Source of the DNA: Hymenobacter glacialis
GTDB lineage: Bacteria > Bacteroidota > Bacteroidia > Cytophagales > Hymenobacteraceae
Length of the DNA: 64,000 nucleotides
Direction: 5' to 3'
Assembly (NCBI RefSeq): GCF_001816165.1
Contig: NZ_MDZC01000090.1
Span: 1-64,000, forward strand
Part shown: positions 52,449-59,766 of the stretch, one piece after another
How positions within the stretch are numbered: the first letter of the stretch is position 1
How the letters are laid out: every line of letters starts with the position of its first letter
The notes under the pieces: model-generated
The model's input: only the letters and a program-made list of their open reading frames with translations
What the model was told of the DNA's origin: nothing
The model's database searches: none
Program-made: the position numbers and the translations under genes

Positions 52449-53966
52449 TTACTCCTGGCCGATGGGGTAGTACGCCTTGCGGCCGTCGGGGTAAACCCCT
52501 TCCACCAGCGCGCCCGATTTCTCACGGGCTTCGTCGAGGTATTTTTTCACGTCAGCCGGATTGTTCACCTGATTTTTGTCGATGCGGGTGATGATGAAAC
52601 CGTCAGCAATGCCCGTTTCGCGGAAGTTGCTGCCCCGAATGCCGCTGATTTGGGCACCGCCTTCCAAGCCCAGCTTGTTCTGCTCGCGGGCCGGCACCGG
52701 CGACAGCGTCGCGCCTTCGTATTTCACCGTGGCCGAAGCCGGCACCTCGCGCACCACGCTGGTGGTACCGGTTGCGTTGCGCAGCACGGCCGTCACTTCG
52801 TTGGCAGCAGTGCCGCGCAGGAAGTTCACTTTAATCTTGTCGCCAGGGCGGAAACGCGCCACTTGCTCCTGCAGCTGCGAGGAGGTGCTCACGTTGGTGC
52901 CGTTTATCTTGGTGATGATGTCGCCCGCTTTCAGGCCAGCAGCCTCGGCGGCACTACTCCCGCTAAAGCCTTGCACGTACACCCCGTTCAGGGTAGCCAG
53001 TTTCTTCTCCGATGCCAGTTTGGCGTCTACTTCCTGAATCTGAACACCCAACAAGGCGCGCTGCACTACTTTGTACTTCAGCAGGTCATCCACCACTTTA
53101 CTGGCCAGCGAGCTGGGAATGGCGAAGGCATAGCCCTCAAACGAACCGGTGTGCGAGGCAATGGCCGAGTTGATGCCAATCAGGTCGCCACTGAGGTTCA
53201 CCAAGGCACCGCCCGAATTGCCGGGGTTCACCACGGCATCGGTCTGGATAAACGACTCGATGCCCATGTTGTCCTTGCGGCGCAGGATATCGATGTTCCG
53301 GCCTTTGGCCGAAATAATACCGGCCGTCACGGTGGAGTTCAGGTTGAAGGGGTTGCCCACGGCCAGCACCCACTGGCCCACGCGCACGTCGTCGGAGTTG
53401 CCATACTTCACGAAAGGCAGGTTATCGGCCTTCACTTTCAGCACGGCCAGGTCGGTGTTGGGGTCGGCCCCCACCAGCTCGGCCTCGAACTTGCGCTTGT
53501 CGTCGAGCACCACTTCAATCTTGGAAGCCTTGTCGATGACGTGATTGTTGGTCACGATGTAGCCGTTGGCAGCGATAATCACGCCCGAGCCCGAACCCTG
53601 GCCGCCGCTACGCGGCCGGCCTTGATGGCCCTGCTGACCGTGGAACTGCTCCAACTGGTCGCCAAAGAACTGCCGCAGGAAGGGGTCCATCTGCGCCTGG
53701 CGCTGGTCAACAGCCGGCGCGGCGTATTCGGTCATCACGTGCACTACGGCCGGGGTTACGGCGGCGGCGGCGGCTACGAAATTCAGGCCCTCGGGCACGG
53801 CGTAGGCGCTGCTGCGCATCTCAGAGGTATAACGAACCTGGGGGTCGGCAGAAACAGCCTGGGGCGCCACCGGGGCCGGCTCCAACAGCTTGTACCCCCC
53901 TACGGCCACGCCGCCGCCGAGAATGGCGGAACCGAGCAGGCCGAGCATCATTTGTTTTGCTTGCAT
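52449..53966 (-). CDS. HtrA/DegP-type periplasmic serine protease
   Basis: 505 residues. An N-terminal hydrophobic segment (about 6-25) works as signal or anchor. The trypsin-like domain has His142 in VTNNHVID, Asp172 in DPNTDLAVLK and Ser251 in NPGNSGGAL. Two PDZ domains follow: one around GVYVQGFSGSSAAEAAGLKAGDIITKING and one ending in GFIITRIDKNQVNNPADVKKYL. It should refold or degrade damaged envelope proteins. In the mature N-terminal part a Gln/Gly/Arg-rich loop (HGQQGHQGRPRSGGQGS) replaces the LA loop. Monocistronic, with its own terminator. Confidence 0.95.
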   Translation of the reverse strand: MQAKQMMLGLLGSAILGGGVAVGGYKLLEPAPVAPQAVSADPQVRYTSEMRSSAYAVPEGLNFVAAAAAVTPAVVHVMTEYAAPAVDQRQAQMDPFLRQFFGDQLEQFHGQQGHQGRPRSGGQGSGSGVIIAANGYIVTNNHVIDKASKIEVVLDDKRKFEAELVGADPNTDLAVLKVKADNLPFVKYGNSDDVRVGQWVLAVGNPFNLNSTVTAGIISAKGRNIDILRRKDNMGIESFIQTDAVVNPGNSGGALVNLSGDLIGINSAIASHTGSFEGYAFAIPSSLASKVVDDLLKYKVVQRALLGVQIQEVDAKLASEKKLATLNGVYVQGFSGSSAAEAAGLKAGDIITKINGTNVSTSSQLQEQVARFRPGDKIKVNFLRGTAANEVTAVLRNATGTTSVVREVPASATVKYEGATLSPVPAREQNKLGLEGGAQISGIRGSNFRETGIADGFIITRIDKNQVNNPADVKKYLDEAREKSGALVEGVYPDGRKAYYPIGQE

Positions 53967-54157
53967 GGGTAAGGGAAAAATGGGGAAAATTGATTTGATT
54001 ACTTCGAGAACCTAATTTAGCAAACAGCGGGTAAACCGAATGCCCCAACCAGGAATTTTATTGGCAACGACGAAAGGATTCGTTTTCGTGTCCCAGGGTT
54101 GCTTTTAGCAGAAAGCAGGCCAACCCGTGGCGCTGATAGTACAACACCGATAACCGC
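53967..54157. other. Intergenic DNA upstream of the HtrA-type gene
   Basis: Holds the presumed HtrA promoter on the minus strand (no perfect TAnnTTTG was found; TTAGGTTC near 54010 is the nearest). No other feature is seen. Confidence 0.5.
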
Positions 54158-54187
54158 AAAAAAGGCACCCCAAGGGGTGCCTTTTTT
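54158..54187. terminator. Terminator, bidirectional form
   Basis: AAAAAAGGCACCCC and GGGGTGCCTTTTTT form a long stem with a tight loop. It is about 180 bp downstream of the beta-barrel gene stop on the minus strand. Confidence 0.82.
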
Positions 54188-54191
54188 TTAT

Positions 54192-54366
54192 TGGACGACT
54201 GAAAACCACCTGAATTCGTGCTGTGCTCGGTCATTTTGGCCGTATCGAAGGAAAGCGCGAGGCGCAGAATGCCGCCGGCGAGTGCAGCCCCATTGGTCGT
54301 TGCGTTAGCCGTGTCGGGCAGGCGAAAACTACGGGTATAACCCGTGTAGCTGGTTTCGAGGAGGCG
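54192..54366 (-). other. Coding-like segment without a start codon
   Basis: On the minus strand one frame reads LLETSYTGYTRSFRLPDTANATTNG followed by GGILRLALSFDTAKMTEH without a stop. It has normal composition but no plausible start and runs into the terminator. It may be the remnant of a lost gene, or chance in GC-rich DNA. Confidence 0.3.
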
Positions 54367-54367
54367 C

Positions 54368-55192
54368 TTAGTGCTGCGTGGGCAACTGCCGGCGCTCAGT
54401 TCCCGCTGCCGTGCTCCCGAATGTGAGCCGTAGGTCTAAACCTAATAATGGGGTCAGGAGATTGGTGCGCCCGCCACCTACTTGCTTGCCCGTGTTGTCG
54501 AACTGGGGCAGGGTATTGATGTACCAGGTCTGGTAGGCTACCCAAGGCGTAATATCCAGGGCAGGCGAAAAGCGCAGGCCCACCTCCCCACGCAGGTTGC
54601 CGAAATCAACCACCCGCTCCTTCAGTTCGTTGTCGTCGCGCTGCAGCCGGACGTAGGCAGCCGCTTCGTAGGCCAGCCGGGGCCGAAGGGTCACTTTTTC
54701 GCCTACAGTCAGCGGCCGTTCCACGTCGAAGCGCAGGCGCGCCAGGGCGCGGTCTTTCACGTCGCGGCCCTGTGCATTGTAGGCGGTGCCGTACTCGGCC
54801 CCCAGCCGCTGGCCGAATACGAAGCTGCCAGCGGTGCTGGTGTGCCGCAGCAGCAGCCCCGCAATGAGGTTGCCGGCCTGCCCGATAAAGTCACCGTAGC
54901 CGTCACTGGGCCCGCCCAATACGCGCAGCGTGGCCCCGCCGCTCCACTTCTCGCTCCAGAAACGCTCGTATCCGAGCCGCAGCTGCCCACCGGCAAAAGT
55001 GGGACCGCTAACGTTGTTTAAAGGAGCCAGCGCGCTGATTCCCACCAGCAGATAATCGTTGCCCTTTAGCGCCAGCTCCACTTGTGCCTCGGGCTGCAAA
55101 GACAAGTTCGCCACGTTGCGGCGTTGCGCCACCGCGGGCAGGGACACCACCAAACCAGCCGCAGCAAGCAGCAAACCAGAGACAGAACGCAT
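54368..55192 (-). CDS. Outer-membrane beta-barrel protein, DUF2490-like
   Basis: 274 residues. A signal peptide (MRSVSGLLLAAAGLVVSLPAVAQ) is followed by amphipathic strands: LEVQAELAL-like segments, QLRLGYERFWSEKWSGGATLRVLG, LIAGLLLRHTSTAGSFVFGQRLGAEYG, ARLRFDVERPLTVGEKVTLRPRLAYEAAAYV and LDITPWVAYQTWYINTLPQFDN. The pattern agrees with DUF2490 porin-like proteins of Bacteroidota. The last aromatic strand is LGLDLRLTF; a 15-residue tail after it is unusual. Function unknown. Confidence 0.72.
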   Translation of the reverse strand: MRSVSGLLLAAAGLVVSLPAVAQRRNVANLSLQPEAQVELALKGNDYLLVGISALAPLNNVSGPTFAGGQLRLGYERFWSEKWSGGATLRVLGGPSDGYGDFIGQAGNLIAGLLLRHTSTAGSFVFGQRLGAEYGTAYNAQGRDVKDRALARLRFDVERPLTVGEKVTLRPRLAYEAAAYVRLQRDDNELKERVVDFGNLRGEVGLRFSPALDITPWVAYQTWYINTLPQFDNTGKQVGGGRTNLLTPLLGLDLRLTFGSTAAGTERRQLPTQH

Positions 55193-55228
55193 TCGGGTAA
55201 GAAGTAGATTGATGATAGTGAATCGGGC

Positions 55229-56422
55229 TTATTCCCCGGCCAGCTCTTTTACCGCGAGCCAGGCCATCAGGCCCGGACCGGTGGCCAGCGCTTTTTCGTC
55301 AATATCGAAGGTAGGCGTATGCACCGAAGCGGCAAAGCGCCCATCCTCGTGCCGCGTGCCGAGGCGGTAGAAGCAGGCCGGCCCGGCCTGGGAGAAGTAG
55401 GCAAAGTCTTCGGCTGCCATCCACTGGTCCAGTTCCACCACGTTTTCGGGGCCCAGGTACGCTTCGGCGGCGGCTTTTACGCGGGCCGTGAGGGCGGGCT
55501 CGTTTTCCAAATACGGGTAGCCCCGGCGGATTTCCAGCTCGCACACGGCGCCCATACTGTCAGCCAGGCCTTCGCAGAGGCGGCGCAGGTGCTGGTGGGC
55601 TTCGTTGCGCCACTCCTCGTTCAGGGTCCGGAAAGTGCCTTCGAGGTAAACTTCGTTGGGAATAACGTTGGTGGCGCCGTTGGCGATGACCTTCCCGAAG
55701 CTCAGCACCGACGGCAGCTTGGGATTGGCGCGGCGGCTCACAATCTGCTGCGCGGCCACAATGATGTGCGCCGCCACCAGCACCGGGTCGAGGTTCATTT
55801 CGGGCATGGCACCGTGGCCACCTTTGCCGCGCACGGTCAGGTACAGCTCGTCGGTGCTGGCCATGTAGCGGCCTGCGCGCAGGCCCACCTTGCCCGCCGG
55901 CAAATGCGGAAACACGTGCTGGCCCAGCACGCGGGAAACCGCCGGGTTTTCCAGCACGCCTTCCTCAATCATGAGCGAAGCACCGCCGGGCAGCCGCTCC
56001 TCCCCCGGCTGAAACATCAGCTTGATATTGCCCTTAAACTCGCCCTTCAGCTCGTTGAGAATGCGCGCCGCGCCCAGCAGCGAGGCCGTGTGTACGTCGT
56101 GGCCGCAGGCGTGCATCACGCCGGGGTTGGTGGATTTGTAGGGCACATCGTTGGCCTCCAGTATGGGCAGCGCGTCCATATCGGCCCGCAGGGCGATGGT
56201 GGGGCCGCCGGGCAGGCCTTCAATCAGGGCCACCACGCCCGTATTGGCAATGGGTTGGGGCTGCAGGCCGAGCTTTTCCAGCTCTCGCGTCACGAAAACC
56301 GCCGTGTTGGTTTCCTCAAACGACAGCTCCGGGTACGCGTGCAGGTGGCGGCGCAGGGCCACGGTGTCGGCGGCGTGCTGGGTGGCGAGGCGCTGAATCT
56401 GGGGGAGAAGAAGGTCAGTCAT
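55229..56422 (-). CDS. M20-family amidohydrolase (N-acyl amino acid / hippurate hydrolase type)
   Basis: 397 residues from the ATG at 56422; the frame continues upstream only through repeat DNA. Dinuclear-metal peptidase of the M20D group: RRHLHAYPELSFEE, ALRADMDALPI, HACGHDVHTASLLG (metal ligands Cys, His, His), FQPGEERLPGGASLM and AAEDFAYFSQ. The dimerisation domain begins near VGLRAGRYMASTDELYLTVRGKGGHGAMP. It removes acyl groups from amino acids or small peptides in the cytosol. It follows a long inverted repeat, which separates it from the SPOR-protein gene. Confidence 0.93.
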   Translation of the reverse strand: MTDLLLPQIQRLATQHAADTVALRRHLHAYPELSFEETNTAVFVTRELEKLGLQPQPIANTGVVALIEGLPGGPTIALRADMDALPILEANDVPYKSTNPGVMHACGHDVHTASLLGAARILNELKGEFKGNIKLMFQPGEERLPGGASLMIEEGVLENPAVSRVLGQHVFPHLPAGKVGLRAGRYMASTDELYLTVRGKGGHGAMPEMNLDPVLVAAHIIVAAQQIVSRRANPKLPSVLSFGKVIANGATNVIPNEVYLEGTFRTLNEEWRNEAHQHLRRLCEGLADSMGAVCELEIRRGYPYLENEPALTARVKAAAEAYLGPENVVELDQWMAAEDFAYFSQAGPACFYRLGTRHEDGRFAASVHTPTFDIDEKALATGPGLMAWLAVKELAGE

Positions 56423-56438
56423 GGGTTGCGAAAACGAT

Positions 56439-56634
56439 AACTCCCCTCCTTTTTTAAGGAGGGGATATTTTGCTGAAGGCAAAATTGGGGTGGTGCAGTC
56501 GTTGAACGATGGCCGAACGAAGGTGATATAGTGCGCGAAAAGATGGTACGGCTTGTTCGGGTAACGTTCAACGACTGCACCACCCCAGTTGCGACTTCGT
56601 CGCAACGTCCCCTCCTTAAAAAAGGAGGGGAGTT
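56439..56634. repeat. 196-bp palindromic element with 70-bp arms
   Basis: Left arm 56439-56508, right arm 56565-56634. The outer part (AACTCCCCTCCTTTTTTAAG...) and the inner part (GGGGTGGTGCAGTCGTTGAA) match in inverted order. The stretch between them in each arm differs in sequence but in each case forms its own hairpin (ATTTTGC-tgaag-GCAAAAT on the left, GTTGCGAC-ttc-GTCGCAAC on the right). It lies between the SPOR gene end and the M20 gene start. Confidence 0.88.
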
Positions 56635-56654
56635 GTTGTTCTTTCCTCCCTCCC

Positions 56655-57209
56655 CTACGGGTTCTTATTCAGCAGCACCTGCGTGGATTCCAGCTCCAGC
56701 TTGGGGGCCAGGCCGCGCAGCTTGGCCAGCGCCCGGGCCGCTTCCAGCTTGGTGAGGTAGTCGCCGATGTACAGGCGGTACACCGGCGACTTGAAGGTGA
56801 TGTAGTCGGTTTCCTCGGGGTAGCGGCCAATGATGCTGCGGCGAATGGCCATCACCTGGTCGCGCTCCAGGCCCAGATACACCAGAATGCGGTATCCCTG
56901 GGCATATTTCACGTTCTGGTTGGTGTAGGCCTGGTCGCGCAGGCGCTGCTCTATCTGGGCGTTTACCTGGTTGGTGGGCACCGAAGCCGGGCGCACGGGG
57001 GCGCCCGCAGGCGCCGCTTTGGGCGCCGGGAACACGGGCCGGTACCGGGTCACGTCTTCCGCCGGCATGGGCACGGCGCTGGCCACCGCCGGCTTTTTGG
57101 TGGTGTCGGCGGGGGCGCTGGCGCGCGGGGCTTGAGTGGCGGTGCTGGCACAGGCAGCCAGCCCCAGCAGCAGGGAAGCCGTCAGCATTTTAGGCAGCAG
57201 TCGTTTCAT
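56655..57209 (-). CDS. SPOR-domain lipoprotein
   Basis: 184 residues. Lipoprotein signal (LTASLLLGLAACAS, Cys about 20), a Pro/Ala-rich linker, and a C-terminal SPOR-like domain (about 105-184: GYRILVYLGLERDQVMAIRRSIIGRYPEETDYITFKSPVYRLYIGDYLTKLEAARALAKLRG). SPOR domains bind denuded glycan in septal peptidoglycan. Its first 20 bases overlap the end of deoC, so the two are co-transcribed and probably coupled in translation, although the functions seem unrelated. Confidence 0.85.
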   Translation of the reverse strand: MKRLLPKMLTASLLLGLAACASTATQAPRASAPADTTKKPAVASAVPMPAEDVTRYRPVFPAPKAAPAGAPVRPASVPTNQVNAQIEQRLRDQAYTNQNVKYAQGYRILVYLGLERDQVMAIRRSIIGRYPEETDYITFKSPVYRLYIGDYLTKLEAARALAKLRGLAPKLELESTQVLLNKNP

Positions 57210-57858
57210 CGGTTGCAGTAATCAGGGCCACACTATTGGACGAGCCGATGCGGTCGGCGCCGGCAGCAACCAGGGCATTGGCGGCTTCGCGGGTGCGAAT
57301 GCCCCCGGCGGCTTTTATGCGTACGGTTTCGGGAAGCACGCGGCGCATCAGCTCCACATCGGCTACCGAGGCGCCGCGGCTGGCAAAGCCGGTGGAGGTT
57401 TTCACGAAGTCGGCCTCGCCGGCCACGCACAGCTGGCAGGCCAGCTCTATTTCGGCTTCGGTGAGCAGAGCCGTTTCAATGATAACTTTCAATAAGGCCT
57501 GGTGTACATGGCACAGGTCGGCCAGGTCCAGAATTTCGGCCTGAATGGCCTCGGTCCTCCCCGACTTCAGGGCCGAAATATTGATGACTACGTCCAGTTC
57601 GGTAGCGCCGTCATACAGCGCCACTTCCGCTTCCTTAAACTTGACGCTGGAAGCCGAATACCCCAACGGAAACCCAATTACGGTGCAAATGCCCACCGCT
57701 GTCCCGGCCAGCTTTTCGGTAGCCAGTACCACGTAGCATGGGGGCACGCACACGCTGGCAAAGCCGTGGGCGGCGGCTTCTTCGCACAGGTGCACTATCT
57801 GTGCTTCGGTGCAATCCGGACGCAGCAGGGTATGGTCTATTTGGGTGGCAAGGGTCAT
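57190..57858 (-). CDS. deoC: Deoxyribose-phosphate aldolase
   Basis: Splits 2-deoxyribose 5-phosphate into acetaldehyde and glyceraldehyde 3-phosphate in deoxynucleoside breakdown. 222 residues, class I aldolase TIM barrel. The Schiff-base Lys153 lies in DFVKTSTGF, with Asp89 in ELDVVIN and Lys182 in IKAAGGIRT. The N-terminal motif is IDHTLLRPDCTE. The -7 box TACCTTTG is four bases before the ATG. Overlaps the SPOR gene. Confidence 0.96.
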   Translation of the reverse strand: MTLATQIDHTLLRPDCTEAQIVHLCEEAAAHGFASVCVPPCYVVLATEKLAGTAVGICTVIGFPLGYSASSVKFKEAEVALYDGATELDVVINISALKSGRTEAIQAEILDLADLCHVHQALLKVIIETALLTEAEIELACQLCVAGEADFVKTSTGFASRGASVADVELMRRVLPETVRIKAAGGIRTREAANALVAAGADRIGSSNSVALITATDETTAA

Positions 57859-57862
57859 GGGG

Positions 57863-57870
57863 CAAAGGTA
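57863..57870 (-). promoter_or_regulatory. -7 box (TACCTTTG) four bases before the deoC ATG
   Basis: A perfect TAnnTTTG box so near the start codon that the deoC transcript would be leaderless or nearly so. Confidence 0.55.
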
Positions 57871-57885
57871 GCGGGTAAGTCTGGC

Positions 57886-59622
57886 CTACTCCACCACGAG
57901 GCGGCAGGTTGCGGCCTTGCCACCGGCGCTTACCTGCACAGCGTACAGCCCGGCGCGTAAGCCGGTCAGGTTTAACTCCAGTCGGCGTTCTGACGCGGGC
58001 AGCGCTACGGTTTGGGTATGCACCGCGCGTCCCAGAGCGTCGAGCACGGTGAGCGTGGCCTTGGCAGCCCCAGCAATGGGCGGCAGCTGCACCGTGACGC
58101 TCGTGTGCGAGGGATTAGGGAATACCGCCAAGCCATCGGGCAATGCCGAAGACAAAGCGCTTAGACCGGTAATTGTGCTAATGCTGGCCAAATAAGCAAC
58201 ATTGGCCGTAGAGGAAAGCCCCGAGATGCTTTGGCTACCGAAGCTAGCCGGCGGGTTAACGGCGCCCGTCACGTAGAGGGTGGTAGTGCTCAGGGCCACG
58301 CTGGTGGCTATATCGGCAAATGCCCCGCCGGCCTGCTGCGCCCAAACGAAGGTGCCCGCCGAACCCGCATCGGTGAGCTTGGTTACAAAAATGTCGGGGT
58401 TGACGCCATTGAAACCTACGTTGGTTAAAGCAGTGTTGCCGAAACTGGCAATATCGCTGTTGAACCGGCCCACTAAGTACACACTCGGGCCACTCAGTAC
58501 CATGTCAGTGACAAAGTCGTCGCTTTCGCCCCCCGCCTGGCGGGCCCAGGTAAAGGTGGCGCTGGTGCCGGCGTCCGTCATTTTCGTCACAAATGCATCG
58601 GTGGCAATGCTGCCCGCAGGCGTAGCATTGGTTAAGGCAATGCTGCCAAAGCTGGCTGTGCTTTCAAACGTTCCGGCCACGTACACATTTGGCCCACTTA
58701 CTTCCACCGCCACGGCGCGGTCGTTTCGCACCCCACCGGCCTGCTGGGCCCACACGAAGCTTGCGGTGGCGCCGGCATCAGCAAGTTTGGCCACAACTAC
58801 GTCGCTTAGTCCGGCAGTGGTCAAGGTGACGCCGCCAAACGCTGTGGTCGCGCTGTTGGAACTACCAGCTACGTATACGTTCGCCCCGCTCACGGCTACC
58901 GCTTGGGAATAGTCGTCGCCGGGGCCGCCAGCCTGCTGAGTCCAGGCAAAGTCAGCGCTCGCGCCCTTGTCAGTCAGTTTGGCCACGTATAGGTCCTGCC
59001 CCCCGGCACTACTCAGACGCGCAGTGCCAAAATTGGCCTGCGGCCCTGAAAAATCACCGGTTGTGTACACGCTGTTTCCGATTACAGCTACTGCCTGGGC
59101 GTCATCGTCGGTGGCCCCGCCTACCGCCTTGGCCCATTCAAAGTTTGCAGCAGTGCCCCCATCGGCGAGCTTAGCCACGAATCCATCACTTCCGCCGATA
59201 CTGGTCAGGCTGATATTGCCAAAGCTGGCGGCGTTCCTGAACGAACCCACCAAATACACGGCATTCACTCCCACGGCCACCCCCCGCACCAAAAAGCTAC
59301 CGCCCCCACCAAAGCGCTGCGCCCAGGCAAACCCGGTGGCGCTATTCCACCTGGCTACAAAGCCGTCTATTTCGTTGCTGGCACCACTGGTTAAAGCAAT
59401 GCTGCCAAACTGAACCGTGCCGCGAAAAGCCCCGGTGATGTACACATTACCAGCAGCATCGGTTGCAACCGCTCTGGCAGTGGAAAAGCTGCCACTAGCT
59501 TGATTGGCACTCACCACTGTTTGCCAGACCGGCGCTTGCCCGCGAGCAGTTGGCCCCATGGCCAGGACCAATAATAATGCGGCAAATTGCCAGCCACGCA
59601 CCCAAGTGCACATCGTTTTCAT
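57886..59622 (-). CDS. T9SS-exported protein with SBBP-type tandem repeats
   Basis: 578 residues. A signal peptide (about 1-29) is followed by about seven tandem units of 60-70 residues, each with AVAVSGxNVYVAGxF, SFGxxxLT, DxFVAKLxDAG and FxWAQQAGG (about 45-480). These match SBBP-like beta-propeller repeats. The C-terminus (about 500-578: LAVFPNPSHTSVTVQLPP...GLYAVQVSAGGKAATCRLVVE) is a type A sorting domain for type IX secretion. It is probably a surface or secreted adhesin-like propeller. An ATG three codons later is also possible. It is 27 bp from deoC but deoC has its own promoter. Confidence 0.9.
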   Translation of the reverse strand: MKTMCTWVRGWQFAALLLVLAMGPTARGQAPVWQTVVSANQASGSFSTARAVATDAAGNVYITGAFRGTVQFGSIALTSGASNEIDGFVARWNSATGFAWAQRFGGGGSFLVRGVAVGVNAVYLVGSFRNAASFGNISLTSIGGSDGFVAKLADGGTAANFEWAKAVGGATDDDAQAVAVIGNSVYTTGDFSGPQANFGTARLSSAGGQDLYVAKLTDKGASADFAWTQQAGGPGDDYSQAVAVSGANVYVAGSSNSATTAFGGVTLTTAGLSDVVVAKLADAGATASFVWAQQAGGVRNDRAVAVEVSGPNVYVAGTFESTASFGSIALTNATPAGSIATDAFVTKMTDAGTSATFTWARQAGGESDDFVTDMVLSGPSVYLVGRFNSDIASFGNTALTNVGFNGVNPDIFVTKLTDAGSAGTFVWAQQAGGAFADIATSVALSTTTLYVTGAVNPPASFGSQSISGLSSTANVAYLASISTITGLSALSSALPDGLAVFPNPSHTSVTVQLPPIAGAAKATLTVLDALGRAVHTQTVALPASERRLELNLTGLRAGLYAVQVSAGGKAATCRLVVE

Positions 59623-59711
59623 CCAAAAAGGGCTTTCCAGCCACGGTACCCGTTTATTTCGGGCTCGGTAAATATACTCTGCCGGCCTGCTCTATCTGGC
59701 CCCACCAACAA

Positions 59712-59741
59712 AAACGCCCCGACCACTTGGCCGGGGCGTTT
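59712..59741 (-). terminator. Terminator of secA
   Basis: AAACGCCCCG (59712-59721) and CGGGGCGTTT (59732-59741), followed on the minus strand by a T run. Begins 26 bp after the secA stop. Confidence 0.85.
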
Positions 59742-59766
59742 CCACGTTTATGTCTGGTGTCGTTCG

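Noticed and set aside
54099..54308. A 69-codon plus-strand frame near the HtrA gene
   Set aside because: It crosses the strong terminator at 54158-54187 and has an implausible composition.
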